From contig NC_133658.1 of NCBI RefSeq assembly GCF_037893015.1, positions 884,485,038 to 884,549,037 on the forward strand: a DNA stretch of 64,000 nucleotides. Reading direction: 5' to 3'. Shown here one piece after another: positions 23,636-33,426 of the stretch. The first letter of the stretch is position 1, and the number at the start of each line of letters is the position of its first letter. The notes beneath the pieces were generated by a model, which was not told the DNA's origin, made no database searches, and saw only the letters and a list, made by a program, of their open reading frames with translations. The position numbers and the translations under genes were made by a program. Source of the stretch: Macrotis lagotis. Lineage: Eukaryota > Chordata > Mammalia > Peramelemorphia > Peramelidae.

Positions 23636-23639
23636 GATA

Positions 23640-23780
23640 GAGTAAAGGAAAGAGTGTTGAAATCAAGAGACTTGGGTTCAAATTCCGACTCAAAAAATCA
23701 TTTCACTTCTCTGGGTCTCAGTTTTTTCCTCTGTCAAATAGAGGAGTTGGACTGTCTAAATCTAAGATCCTAAAATGTTG
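23640..23780 (+). repeat. MIR
   Basis: Contains 'gacttgggttcaaattcc', 'tctctgggtctcagttttttc'. Moderately diverged. Confidence 0.75.
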
Positions 23781-23799
23781 ATAATTCATGTAATTCCAA

Positions 23800-24010
23800 T
23801 CTGAGAGCATAGAACAACCTCCAAGGATTCTTTATTTAGGATTCCATTCATGGAATTTTTATTGCTTTAAAAATATGCCAATAACTGTATTTCAAGAGAA
23901 TTTCTTTCCACTGTAATCCAATGTATTTGATTTTATATTAAAAACATTCTGTGAAGGGTCCATAAGCTTTATCAGATTGCCAAAGGGACCCTGGCACAAG
24001 AAAAATTAAG
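23800..24010 (+). repeat. Unnamed interspersed repeat, copy 1
   Basis: Shares with 51925-52115 the 3' motif 'ttctg(t)gaa(g)ggg...cc(a)...gattgccaaaggg' followed by 'gacacaag'-like sequence. I recognise the type as common in marsupials but cannot name it. Confidence 0.45.
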
Positions 24011-24027
24011 AACCTTCAAACATTGGT

Positions 24028-24270
24028 GCAATTTAACTAGTAAATTGTAACTAACTAGGGCACTAACTAGCTATTAGAACTAACTAGTAACTAGATAGAA
24101 TTTAACTAGCCAGTAAATTGTAACTAGGGGTGCTAACCAGTTATTGTAACTAACTAATAACTTGATAAAATTTAGCTAACCAGTAAATTATGACTAACTA
24201 GGCTATTGTAGCTAATGAGTAACTAGTTGAAATTTAACTAACTTTGACTTTAACTAACTAGGGGGCACTA
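24028..24270 (+). repeat. TAACTAACTAG minisatellite, left block (~70-bp unit)
   Basis: About 3.5 units. The marker 'cagtaaattgtaactaac' or close variants start near 24040, 24111 and 24181. Each unit is itself built from shorter TAACTA-like motifs. It continues at 24784. Confidence 0.85.
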
Positions 24271-24779
24271 CCAATCAAACTCCTGATCCTGTTCATTGAG
24301 AAGAGGCTGGCAGGTAAATGATCCCCTTGAGAGTGATTTGCTTCACTTGATGATACTTTGGAATCTCTATTATATTATAGAGACCTATTTCGAGGTCTCT
24401 ATAATTCTCAAGGAGTTGGCCACCCCACACCCCTGAACCTGCTCCTTTGTCAGTGGCAATGTTATTCATTATTCTAGAAGTGTGGTTTACGGGACTATAT
24501 ATCCAATTCTATTCTTACGGCTCAGGCCCCCAGACAACGGGAGACTGTGCATTCCTGTTCCTGTTTCCGAGTGTCAGAATTCAATCATATGAGAATGGTA
24601 TAATGGAGTTGGCCACATAGAATATCATCATTGTACATGACTCCTTACAATCACAGGAGCAAAGAGGGAGGAAAAAAAGACCCATTTATAGTAAACCAAC
24701 TGCCATGGTCCTCTCAAATTCAGGAAGCCCCAAACTATTAGGTTTATAAGCAAAACTCCAAATACTGGAGTTTGAAAAG
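24271..24779. mobile_element. Unclassified ~509-bp element inserted in the minisatellite
   Basis: The repeat array stops after ggggcACTA and resumes with ACTA followed by actagctattg. Removing the insert and one ACTA restores the expected unit exactly. The ends form an imperfect inverted repeat: CCAATCAAACTCCTG against CTTTTCAAACTCCAG. A strong hairpin lies inside (24374-24405). No open frame or known family was recognised. Confidence 0.55.
24374..24405. repeat. Perfect 13-bp stem, 6-base loop hairpin
   Basis: ATTATAGAGACCT and its exact reverse complement AGGTCTCTATAAT are separated by ATTTCG. Confidence 0.9.
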
Positions 24780-24885
24780 ACTAACTAGCTATTGTAACTA
24801 ACTAGTAACTAGTGATTTAATGAAATTTAACTAACCAGTAAATTGTAACTAACTTGGGGACATCAACTAACTAGTTATTGTAGGC
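24780..24885 (+). repeat. TAACTAACTAG minisatellite, right block
   Basis: About 1.5 further units of the same ~70-bp repeat, with the cagtaaattgtaactaac marker at 24835. Confidence 0.85.
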
Positions 24886-25140
24886 AGTTCAAGATCCCTA
24901 CCTACCCTCCCTTGCTTCACAATGGAGGAAATAGCATTAGCCCTGGTCCTCATTCCCTGGGACTTCAAAGTCATTGTCAGCTCCTGAAATGAATGTTTTT
25001 CTTCAATACCAGTAAGTATGGGGGATATAGGTCTTCATAGACACAATTGATCAATCTTTCGGTTCTGTCTGCTGGCCATGAGGAAATGGGCCCACCTGTT
25101 CTACCCTTGTTCCTTCTCTAATTTTCATAGTGGTTTGCAT
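24886..25140. other. No recognised gene or repeat
   Basis: Single-copy sequence between the minisatellite and the TA tract. Confidence 0.5.
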
Positions 25141-25143
25141 TTT

Positions 25144-25228
25144 ATATATATGTATATATATATATATATACATATATATGTATATATATACATATATATG
25201 TCACTTCCATATATATTCCATCTATATT

Positions 25229-25278
<50 letters not shown>
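25144..25278 (+). repeat. (TA)n microsatellite, compound
   Basis: Two TA/TACA runs flank a 30-base unique insert. The right-hand run has about 23 TA units. Confidence 0.95.
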
Positions 25279-25281
<3 letters not shown>

Positions 25282-25526
25282 TTCCATCCTAGTGTGGCTA
25301 CATCCCATGACACTTTATGTTAGGTACATTGACCATCTTCTCATATGCACTGCCACAGACTCACACCCAGTATTGATAGTCAAGGGACAGAGGTCTATAG
25401 AGTGAGGGGTTTTTATAATAAATAATAAAGGATTAAGAACACTCAACACTGGGAGTAAGTCATTCTGATGAAATTAATACCAGTCTTCTTCTTACCTAGA
25501 ATTCTATCCTCTCCTCTGATAATCTT

Positions 25527-25680
25527 TTTTTAATTTTTTTTTTTTTTTGCAAGGCAATGGGGTTAAGTGGCTTGCCCAAGGCCGCATGGCTAGGCAATTA
25601 TTGTCTGAGGCCGGATTTGAACTCAGGTACTCCTGACTCCAAGGCCAGTGCTCTATCCAGTGTGCCATCTAGCCACCCCA
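25527..25680 (-). mobile_element. WSINE1-like SINE
   Basis: Minus strand, with a perfect 16-bp duplication, CTCCTCTGATAATCTT, at 25511-25526 and 25681-25696 and a long poly-T (A-tail). Confidence 0.95.
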
Positions 25681-25699
25681 CTCCTCTGATAATCTTAAT

Positions 25700-26690
25700 T
25701 CTAACCACAATTATTATTAAAAACAATAATTATTATTATTATTGAGATTTGAAGATCTTCAGAGTGGTTTACATACATATCCCATTTGATCAAGGCCCAG
25801 CTGAAGGACCATTGCAGAACACAATTGTGCCCACCAGATGCTGGTTCCCTGGGACAGAGTCCCAGTTGCCTCACTAAGTTACATCTCTATTCAGAAGGGA
25901 AAATCTGGCTCAGATACCCTGGAAATGAACAAGGGGGATGTCATCTAATTAGCCGCCTCATTTTCTTGGAAAACACAGGATCCTCTTCTTTCTTCTGTTT
26001 TTAGTGGTTCTACCCAAGCCTCCTATCTTTAGGAGAGGCCTCAAATACTCCCCATTCAATCAGGCCCTTCTCCTTCTTGGTCTCTCCTATCCTAGGGCTC
26101 TGGCAGGAGCCTAGAAACAGCAAGCTATTTTTATTTATGATAGTGTCAGTGGGCCGGCCTCCGTCTAGACAGCTGGTATTATCATTCGAAGCCGTCCTGG
26201 AATTTGAAAGAGTGGTTTATTTCGGGAGAAGTCCAGGCTCAGAGATTACACAGCTCATAAAAACAAGATGGAAGCTGACACTGGAGCCTGGGGAGAGCAA
26301 GGTAACAGTGTGGAGGTCAGCCGTCCTCACTGGTGTTGGACTGCAGAGTTGTTTTCATAGAAAACAAAGACTGATTTGACTTCAGGGAGCGAGAGAGGGC
26401 CTTCCCCACCTCCACCCTTGGTCTGGGTAGAGCAGAATCTTACACAATGGGGCCTTAGAGGAGATGCTTAACCAGGCAGGGAAGGCGGAAAGGACAAAAG
26501 AGGAGTCATCCCCACTGGGAGTGGTGCTCCCTGGCAGGGTCCCATGATCCCAGGCCTGGGAAAGTTCACTGGGGCTGCCTTGGCTTGACATGGGCAGCAA
26601 GTCTGGGAGTCACTCCCTCTGCACATGCATGGACAAACTTTCCTAGATCCAGTCACAGGGTGGAGTGGTGGTGCATGGCCTAGCTATGTA
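25700..26690. other. Mostly single-copy DNA
   Basis: A short TAA run and MIR trace lie at 25715-25790. 26080-26380 is CpG-containing single-copy sequence with no repeat similarity; it could be a conserved noncoding element. No gene seen. Confidence 0.45.
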
Positions 26691-27225
26691 AATTCTTACC
26701 ATTGTGATAGCATCTCTCTGGGCCTCAGTTGACTCATTTGTACAAATGGGACAAGATGATGTCTCTGATCTTAACCTGTGTTCCCTATATCAGTCCTTTT
26801 TCCAAGCAGAGACAAGAACTACCCCTGTGATGTTTAGAGAGGATGGCGACACTCTCATGATAAAGAGAAGAGAAACCTTAAAGGTGATCTCATCCTTTTA
26901 TTTTATTTTGTTTTATTAATCCCCCCCCCCCCACCCCATACAAGTGCCTTCATTTAGAAAGGAGGAAATAGAAGGTCAAAGAGAAGCAATTTAGGACTGT
27001 AGGATAATGACCCTAGAGCTGGACAGGACCTTGGAGAGCATCAAGGATCATAGCTGGGAGGGACTTTAGAGGTCATTTTAGTCCAAGGACCTAATTGTAC
27101 AAATGAGGAAACTGAGGCACAAGGAGGTGATATGACATGCCTGTGCTCACATAGCTAATGAACAAGATTTGAACTCAAATCTTCCTGACTCCAAATCTAG
27201 GGTGCTAACCTGCTAAAAATCTTAC
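26690..27225. repeat. MIR-derived segment
   Basis: A plus MIR piece at 26695-26790 and a minus MIR-type copy at 27000-27220 (tgtacaaatgaggaaactga), with a poly-C run at 26921-26937 between. Confidence 0.65.
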
Positions 27226-27229
27226 TTTC

Positions 27230-27465
27230 TACAGAAACCTTTTCCCAGTCTTCCTTAATCTTAGTAACTTCCCCCTGAGACTAACTCCCTTTTATCCTAA
27301 ATATAGCTTGTTTGTGCATAATCATCTGCATTTGGGTTCCCTGTTAGACTGTGAGCTTCTTGAGGGCAGGGACTGGCTTTTGCCTTTCTCTGTATCCTCA
27401 GATATTCAGCATTTAGAATACAGTAGGTGCTTAATAAATACTTGCTGACTGACCACTTTACCATA
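27230..27465 (+). mobile_element. L2 3' end
   Basis: Contains gttagactgtgagcttcttg, agggcagggactgg and aggtgcttaataaatacttg. Confidence 0.8.
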
Positions 27466-27940
27466 TTGCCACCTTAATTAGATCAATTCCAAGACATACA
27501 CTCCCCCTCCTCTTCTCCTTTCCTCTTGAGACTAGGTTTACCTTTAAGCAGAAAGTCCAAACCATTAAAAAGAGAGGGTGGCATGCTCTGGACAGGAAGA
27601 TACAACCCCGGGGGGATACAGCAAGTCGAATATGGCTGGGCTTGATGACTCATTTCATATTGGAGGCGAGGGGGAGATGAGGCAGTTAGCAAGACCATGA
27701 ATGTGTTCAAGTCTAGGAAACAGAAAATACATGGCCCCTTCTTACGAAGCCAATGTGGTGCAGCAGAAGAAGAAGAGGGTATGGGTTCAAATCTCATACC
27801 TGATAAGCTACAACCTTTGTGACTTTGAATAAATGATTTCATCTCCCTAGGACTCCATTTCCCCCATCTGTAAAATAAGGAGGTTGGACTAGATAACTTT
27901 TGAGAACCCTTCTAGAACCATATCTAGGGACTAGTTGTTG
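27466..27940. other. Single-copy stretch followed by a MIR
   Basis: 27466-27750 is unrecognised. 27755-27920 is a plus-strand MIR (ggttcaaatctcatacctga). Confidence 0.6.
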
Positions 27941-27942
27941 CT

Positions 27943-28200
27943 CAGTATTTTCAATCATGTGTGACTCTTCATGACTCCATTTGGGTTTTTCTTGGCCATT
28001 TTTTTCCTTGGCCAGAGTGGTTTGCCATTTCCTTCTCCATCTCATATTACAGACAAGAAAATTGAGGCAAACAGGATAAAGTGATTTGCCCAGGGTCACA
28101 CAGTAGGTGTCTGAGGCCAGGTTTGAACTCAGGAAAATGAGCCTTCCTGACTCTAGTCTGGGTTCTCTATCCTTTGCACCAGCTAGTTGCCCTATGGGGT
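27943..28200 (-). mobile_element. MAR1-type SINE
   Basis: Reverse orientation: tail GTTGTTGCTC and 'catgactccatttgggttt', then the body and a tRNA-like head at the right. Confidence 0.85.
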
Positions 28201-28204
28201 AATT

Positions 28205-28705
28205 GCTCCAGGTCAGTTCCCTTCCCTGGACCACTTGTAGGTTCTTCTGTTTAATACAGAAGTCAGATTAGATGACCTTTAAGCTAAGCTAAAGCCATAA
28301 GATTTCGTAAGCCGTGGGCAAAAATAATTGGTGGGAGGTCAGGAGATGGAAATGATCCATTCCTCAGATGGTCTGGCCTGCACCCCTCAAGGAGAAGGGT
28401 GGGAGAGGAAGACCTGAAAGAGAGTTATCATGGCAGTGGAATTCTAAGGGTGGAGGCCTAAGGCGAAAAGGAGTGAGGTCATATTGAGCAGGTTGATGAA
28501 AGCCCACAGGCTGCCAAGTGAACAAGTGATTATGTAACCTCCTAATTTCAGCGCCCTGAGACTATGTCCCATTTGCCCTGCCCTAGTTATCCCTCTGCCT
28601 CTAAGATCCCTTTGAACTCTCAGGCCCTTATTTCCCTATAAGTAGTAAGTGCATTGGCTTCAAAACCAGTCTGACATAGCATTTCCCTCTCAGCTAGGGG
28701 GTGCA
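28205..28705. other. No recognised gene; MIR trace at start
   Basis: 28205-28280 looks like a MIR tail. The remainder is single-copy. Confidence 0.45.
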
Positions 28706-28709
28706 GAGA

Positions 28710-29200
28710 ACAGAATGCTGAACCTGATGTCAGGAAGCTTTCAGTTCAAATCTAGACTTGGATGCTTAGCTGTGTGACCCTGGGCAAAGCATTTCACTGC
28801 CCTCTGCCTCAGTTCCCTCATCACTAAAATGGGGATAGCAACACATCCCTCGAAAGATTATTGTGAGGATCAAATGAGATGTTTGCAAGTCCTAAACCAC
28901 TAACTAGATGCTAACTACTAAGAGAGCTAGCATAAGAATTTCAAAAACATATATATATATACGTATACATATACATATATACGTATACATATATATAGAG
29001 AGCACATGCTTTACAATCATCTCATTTAATTTTCACAACTCTGGGAGATAGTTGCTGTTGTTATCCTCATTTTACAGGTTGAAGCAAATGAATTTTTTCC
29101 CTTTAGGTGACTTTCTCAGGGTCACAAAGCTAGATGGCATCTTCAGGATTTGAACTCAGCTCTTTAACTCTAAGCCGAAGTGCACTCTCTCTACCCATTG
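28710..29200. repeat. Facing MIR pair around a TA/TACG repeat
   Basis: A plus-strand MIR (28710-28935) and a minus-strand MIR (29000-29190) face each other across an alternating purine-pyrimidine run (28950-28998). Confidence 0.75.
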
Positions 29201-29930
29201 CATCAGCTTGATATAGAAATGGTGAGCAAGGCAGCAAAGGAGGAGCCAGACAGTGGCTGGCTATTGACTACAGTCTGGTTTCCTCATTGTGGGGATGTAG
29301 TTTCACAGAAAGGTCCTTTCATATTGCTTCCTGTTTCTTCAATTTTTCCCATCCTACATCCCACATCTTCAGGACCAAGGGAGGATGGGACTGTAAAAAT
29401 ATTAACCCCTGGGCTTTATAGAGAGCTTTTACATATATGAAATGCTCAAAAAACAATGTTTCATTGGAACCTCACAACCACCCTGTGAGGGAGCTGCTGA
29501 AGGGATTATTGTTCCCATTTTAGATGAGAAAACTGAGACTCAGATGGATCTCTCCAAGCACTTTAATTCAAGAAGCATCTCAACACCATTTACTGCCCTG
29601 ATGATTTCTTAGATTAAAACACCTTTTCCTGCCAAACCTGAGAGGAACATTATCCCCATTTTGCAATTGAGGAAACTGAGGCAAACAGAGGTGAAGTGAC
29701 TTGCCTAGGGTTATACAGCTAGGAAGTGTCTGAGGCTGGTCTTTGTGACTCCAGGTCTGGTTCTCTATCCACTGTGCCATCTTGTGTCCCACAGGACTCA
29801 AAGTTCCCAGCTCTACTGGACAAATCACTTCACCTCTGTTTGCCTCGGTTTCCTTCTCTATAAAATAAAGGATCGTGACTAGAGGGGTTGTCTGGTCTCT
29901 ATCATCTCTAGAGCTAGGATCTCTCCAGAA
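29201..29930. repeat. MIR-dense segment
   Basis: 29420-29570 (minus), 29600-29790 (minus, ttttgcaattgaggaaactg) and 29795-29930 (plus) are MIR or tRNA-SINE relatives. 29201-29400 is unassigned. Confidence 0.65.
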
Positions 29931-29934
29931 TAGC

Positions 29935-30345
29935 AATATATTACCTGTCTTGCTAAATATCTAATACTTCTTTGATACTAATGAATATTTATTAAATATA
30001 TCCATTCCATTGTGAGCTCCATGAGGGCAGGAACTATCTTTTGCCTCTTTTGTTTACTGATTGATGACTAAAAGCCAGGCCTCGGGACAACAAAAAGAAG
30101 CAAAAACCAGTCCCTGCGCTCCCTTAGAAGATAAGTAGCTTTAGATCTACATTCTACAATGTAGCATGCATCTTCAGTATTCTAAATGGGAAGACATCGC
30201 ATCTACAACTGATGCTTTTAAGACACAATCGAGTTTGATGGGAGGCAATCTTAAGGGGAAGACCCAAGGGACTGGAGCTGGAGTTGTCCTTGGACTTACA
30301 TCTGGCAGGTAATGGGGGTTTCATAACAGTTTACTGCTTGCTTTG
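29935..30345. other. L2 end fragment and single-copy DNA
   Basis: 30005-30060 matches an L2 3' end ('tgagctccatgagggcagg'). 30070-30345 is unrecognised. Confidence 0.5.
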
Positions 30346-30349
30346 ACTG

Positions 30350-30700
30350 ATGAAGATGAATGGTCTAGTTGACAGAGAGCTAGACTTGAGTTTGGGTTCA
30401 AATGGCGCCTTGGTTACCTGCAACCTGTGAGACCTTGAACAAGGCTCAGTTGCCTCATCTGTAAAATGCGGAGATGGGACTAGGTAACCTCTAAGGGTAC
30501 CTTTCAGCTCTAAATCAGAAAGGCCTGGGTTCAAATCCCTCGTCAAAGACTTATTAGCAATATGATCCCATGATCTTTCACCTTTGCTCATCTGTAAAAT
30601 GGAGCTAATAATACCAGCCGGGTTTTGCTCCCGGAGTTGTTGAGAGGCTGGAATGAGATAACGTCTGTAATGGGCTTCTGAACTGTCTGTTGTTGTTCTT
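30350..30700 (+). repeat. Two MIR copies
   Basis: Plus-strand MIR cores at 30350-30500 and 30510-30690, both with 'catctgtaaaatg' blocks. Confidence 0.75.
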
Positions 30701-31260
30701 ATCGAGATTGTTATTGCAGAATAGCTTAACCAAACAGGCGTGGGAGAGGGCCCTGGGAAAGCAGGCCCTGACTTCCCCCGGGCGCTCCCAGCAGTTTCCT
30801 TGGAATGGCCCCCCTCATCAGAGTGAACCAAATACACCAGCAGGGCCGCTCCAAGAACAACAAGGAAGCCACAGTGTCCAAGGACTGTCAGAGCCGCACC
30901 GCCAGCCTCGGAAGACATGGCTCTAAACTGGCCTTGGGGACACCAGGTGGCATCACTCCAGATGATCTCTGGATAAATACGCTGCCTGTCTGTGACACAT
31001 GCTATCTGGAGGGATCTAGTGAACATCTTGTGTCCCAGTGGGGATTCAGTTAAGTTCAGTCCTCCAGTTGTTAAGTCGGAGAAATTCAATAAATGTTAAA
31101 ACATCAAGCCCTGCCCTCAACGGGCTTCCATCCTATTGAGGGAGCCCGAGAATGTCTACACTGTTGAATTCTCAGGGTCACAATACAGAAAACAAGATAG
31201 AAACATCAGTTACCATGATTTAATCTGAACCAGATCTGGACCCCTTTCGAGTCAGGGACT
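30701..31260. other. Single-copy segment with a CTCF-like site
   Basis: No repeat from 30701 to ~31075, then a MIR3 trace at 31080-31140. Open frames here are short and unconvincing. Confidence 0.45.
30938..30952 (+). promoter_or_regulatory. Candidate CTCF-binding motif
   Basis: ACACCAGGTGGCA differs from the core CCACCAGGTGGCA at its first base. It lies in single-copy DNA between SPSB1 and the next expected gene. Motif only; no occupancy can be shown. Confidence 0.3.
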
Positions 31261-31265
31261 GTCAC

Positions 31266-31365
31266 TGTCAACACGCATTTATTAAGCACCCACTGTATAC
31301 CAGTCACGGTATCAAAAGGTCCCTGTCCTACTGTCTAATAGGGGGAGATAACTTGCAAACAGCTC
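31266..31365 (+). repeat. MIR3-type repeat
   Basis: Contains gcatttattaagcacccact and 'ctgtctaatagggggag'. Confidence 0.75.
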
Positions 31366-32260
31366 TGTGAAAGAAGATGGGTACCATTCTGATTCCCATT
31401 TTGGCTGGGATCTGGCTACATGGGGATTGGATCCAGAAGCACTCTTTCCCCCACCCCCCAAGCCTGGGACACCTTGGTTCTTTTTGGTCTTATCCTAAAG
31501 TTAAGAGAGCCTCTGCTCTTTGAGCTCAAAAGGGTCTTAGCAGCCATTGGTCCTGCTGGTATCTATCTGAGCACCACATCCTGTTACCTTTGGGACATTC
31601 TGTTACAATTAGGAATCTTCTGATCTCTGCTTGAAGACCTCTCCGGAATGGGGAACTCATTACTATTCCAGAGGCAGCTAAGATGAGAGATGAGGTGGGG
31701 CCCACATCCTACTTTTTCCTCTCTGGTCCCTGAGACAAAGTTAGATTCAGCTTCTGAGATAGCCTCAAAAGCAGAGTCTTTTTCCCAGGGGCTGGGAGGG
31801 GATGGAGACACAAAAGACCCATTCCCCAGAACAAGGGGTGGGGTGTCAGCCTTCCAGACCCTCAAGGGAGACATTTCCCCTCAACCACAGTCTTGCTAAG
31901 GACTCAGGGGAAAATAAATAAAGAGGTTCCACAGTTTCCCAGGACATCTGGAATAGACCCAGAAAGAGAAACCACAGGGGAGGTTCTTCCTCCTGGAGAG
32001 ATGAGGCTACAGTCCAGGAAGCAGACATTCCCCATTAGTGTCTACCCACTTATTTTCCTCAGGAGGAAACTGAGGCACAAGGCAGTAAATCAGCTTTCCT
32101 AAGATAGTCAGTATAGTAAGTAGAAGGGCTGGGAATTAATGCCAGTTTCTATTTTGACATGTTAAAGTGTCTCCTCAAATCTCCTGGCTAGTGAATGCTT
32201 CTGATTGTAAGGTGGCAATGAGACTGAATTTCCCAAACATTTCTAGGTAATAAAACAGAC
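31366..32260. other. Mixed: L3-like piece, MIR traces, single-copy DNA
   Basis: 31560-31680 is a minus-strand L3/CR1-like piece ('ggaatggggaactcatta'). 32035-32140 is a minus MIR trace. The rest is unassigned. Confidence 0.5.
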
Positions 32261-32264
32261 TTGG

Positions 32265-32830
32265 GAGAGGAGCCCCTTGGTACAGTAGAAAGGGTTCCAG
32301 GTCTGGTTTAGTTGCTGCTAGTTATTCCCTCTGTGGCTCTGGGCAAATCATGTCCCCACCCTGGCCTCAGTTTCCCCATTTGCAAAACGAAAGGACTGAA
32401 GTCCCTCCTAGTCCCAAGATCTTCCTCTGATCTCTAGACTCCTTCCTTGTATCCATCCCTTTCAGAAAAATGTAAGGGCTGGAGGAGGGAAAAACTCAAC
32501 TGTCCCAGATTCTGAACCTCAGTTTCCTAGGCTGTAAAATAAGGGGTTTGCATTCCGTGGTCTCTCGGAGATCTAACTCTGGAGTTCCGGGACTCTGACT
32601 AGCCGACCCCTGAGGTTTCTTTCCAACTCTCTCATCCAGGACCTGGTGATCTTAAAGCTAGAAGACTTGGACAGGAGCACAGGAACCCTAGATGGATGGG
32701 GGGGGGGGCGGGCGGGCAGTGCCTTCCTCTCCATTTATAGCTGAGGGGACTGAAGCCAGGGAAGTGGAGGGGTCTGGCTAATGCCATAGAGGAGAGTGAT
32801 GTCAGAGGAAGGATTTGAACTCACATCCTT
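32265..32830. repeat. MIR copies
   Basis: A plus MIR at 32270-32430, a plus MIR tail at 32510-32600 and a minus MIR type at 32640-32830 with a poly-G interruption (32699-32710). Confidence 0.65.
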
Positions 32831-32939
32831 GGACCCCGGAGGCTTGGAAGCTAAAGAGGACTGGATTGGCGGGGAGCAGTTCGAGTCCTGGGGTTCCGTA
32901 TCTGCTGGTCACACGGGAAAGCCCTCAGCATCCCAAGAC

Positions 32940-33335
32940 CTGTGACCTCCTGGGGAGGCAGGTCCCCCCCCCCCCCAAGAGGCCAGCAGGCCTCAGCATC
33001 TTGGCTCCCGGGGAAGCGGCAGCCGGAGGTGTTCTCAGGCCCGGCCGAGTCAGATTCCAGGGCCCAGGGAAAGGATGCGTTCCTTTCCGAGCGGACAAAA
33101 CATTCTGGCACTCTGCGGAGGGGACTGAACACTCTGTCCACTTTGGCAGTGGCCGCCGGGATTCCTGGCCCGGCCCAAGGCTGCTTTCACATGCAACAAG
33201 ATTCATTACACAAGCTCCTTCTGGGCTCCCCGGCCCCACCCGGCCCGCTCGGCCCGCTCCCCTGGGCAGCCCCCGAGAACTTGGAGGAGCCACTCACTTC
33301 CAAGAGGAGCCAGGAAGAAGAACACGACCCAGCCC
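32940..33335. other. GC-rich single-copy block
   Basis: High G+C with many CpG dinucleotides compared with all nearby sequence, and no repeat match. Long overlapping open frames (up to 227 codons plus, 122 minus) reflect composition. None looks like a known protein. Confidence 0.45.
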
Positions 33336-33367
33336 CAGCGGGGACCTCCCCCCATCGTGGGATTGCG

Positions 33368-33369
<2 letters not shown>

Positions 33370-33422
<53 letters not shown>
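33370..33422 (+). repeat. (CA)n microsatellite
   Basis: About 26 perfect CA units. Confidence 0.98.

Positions 33423-33426
<4 letters not shown>

Noticed and set aside
30331-31089. 252-codon minus-strand open frame
   Set aside because: Much of it covers two MIR copies. The remainder has no recognisable domain.
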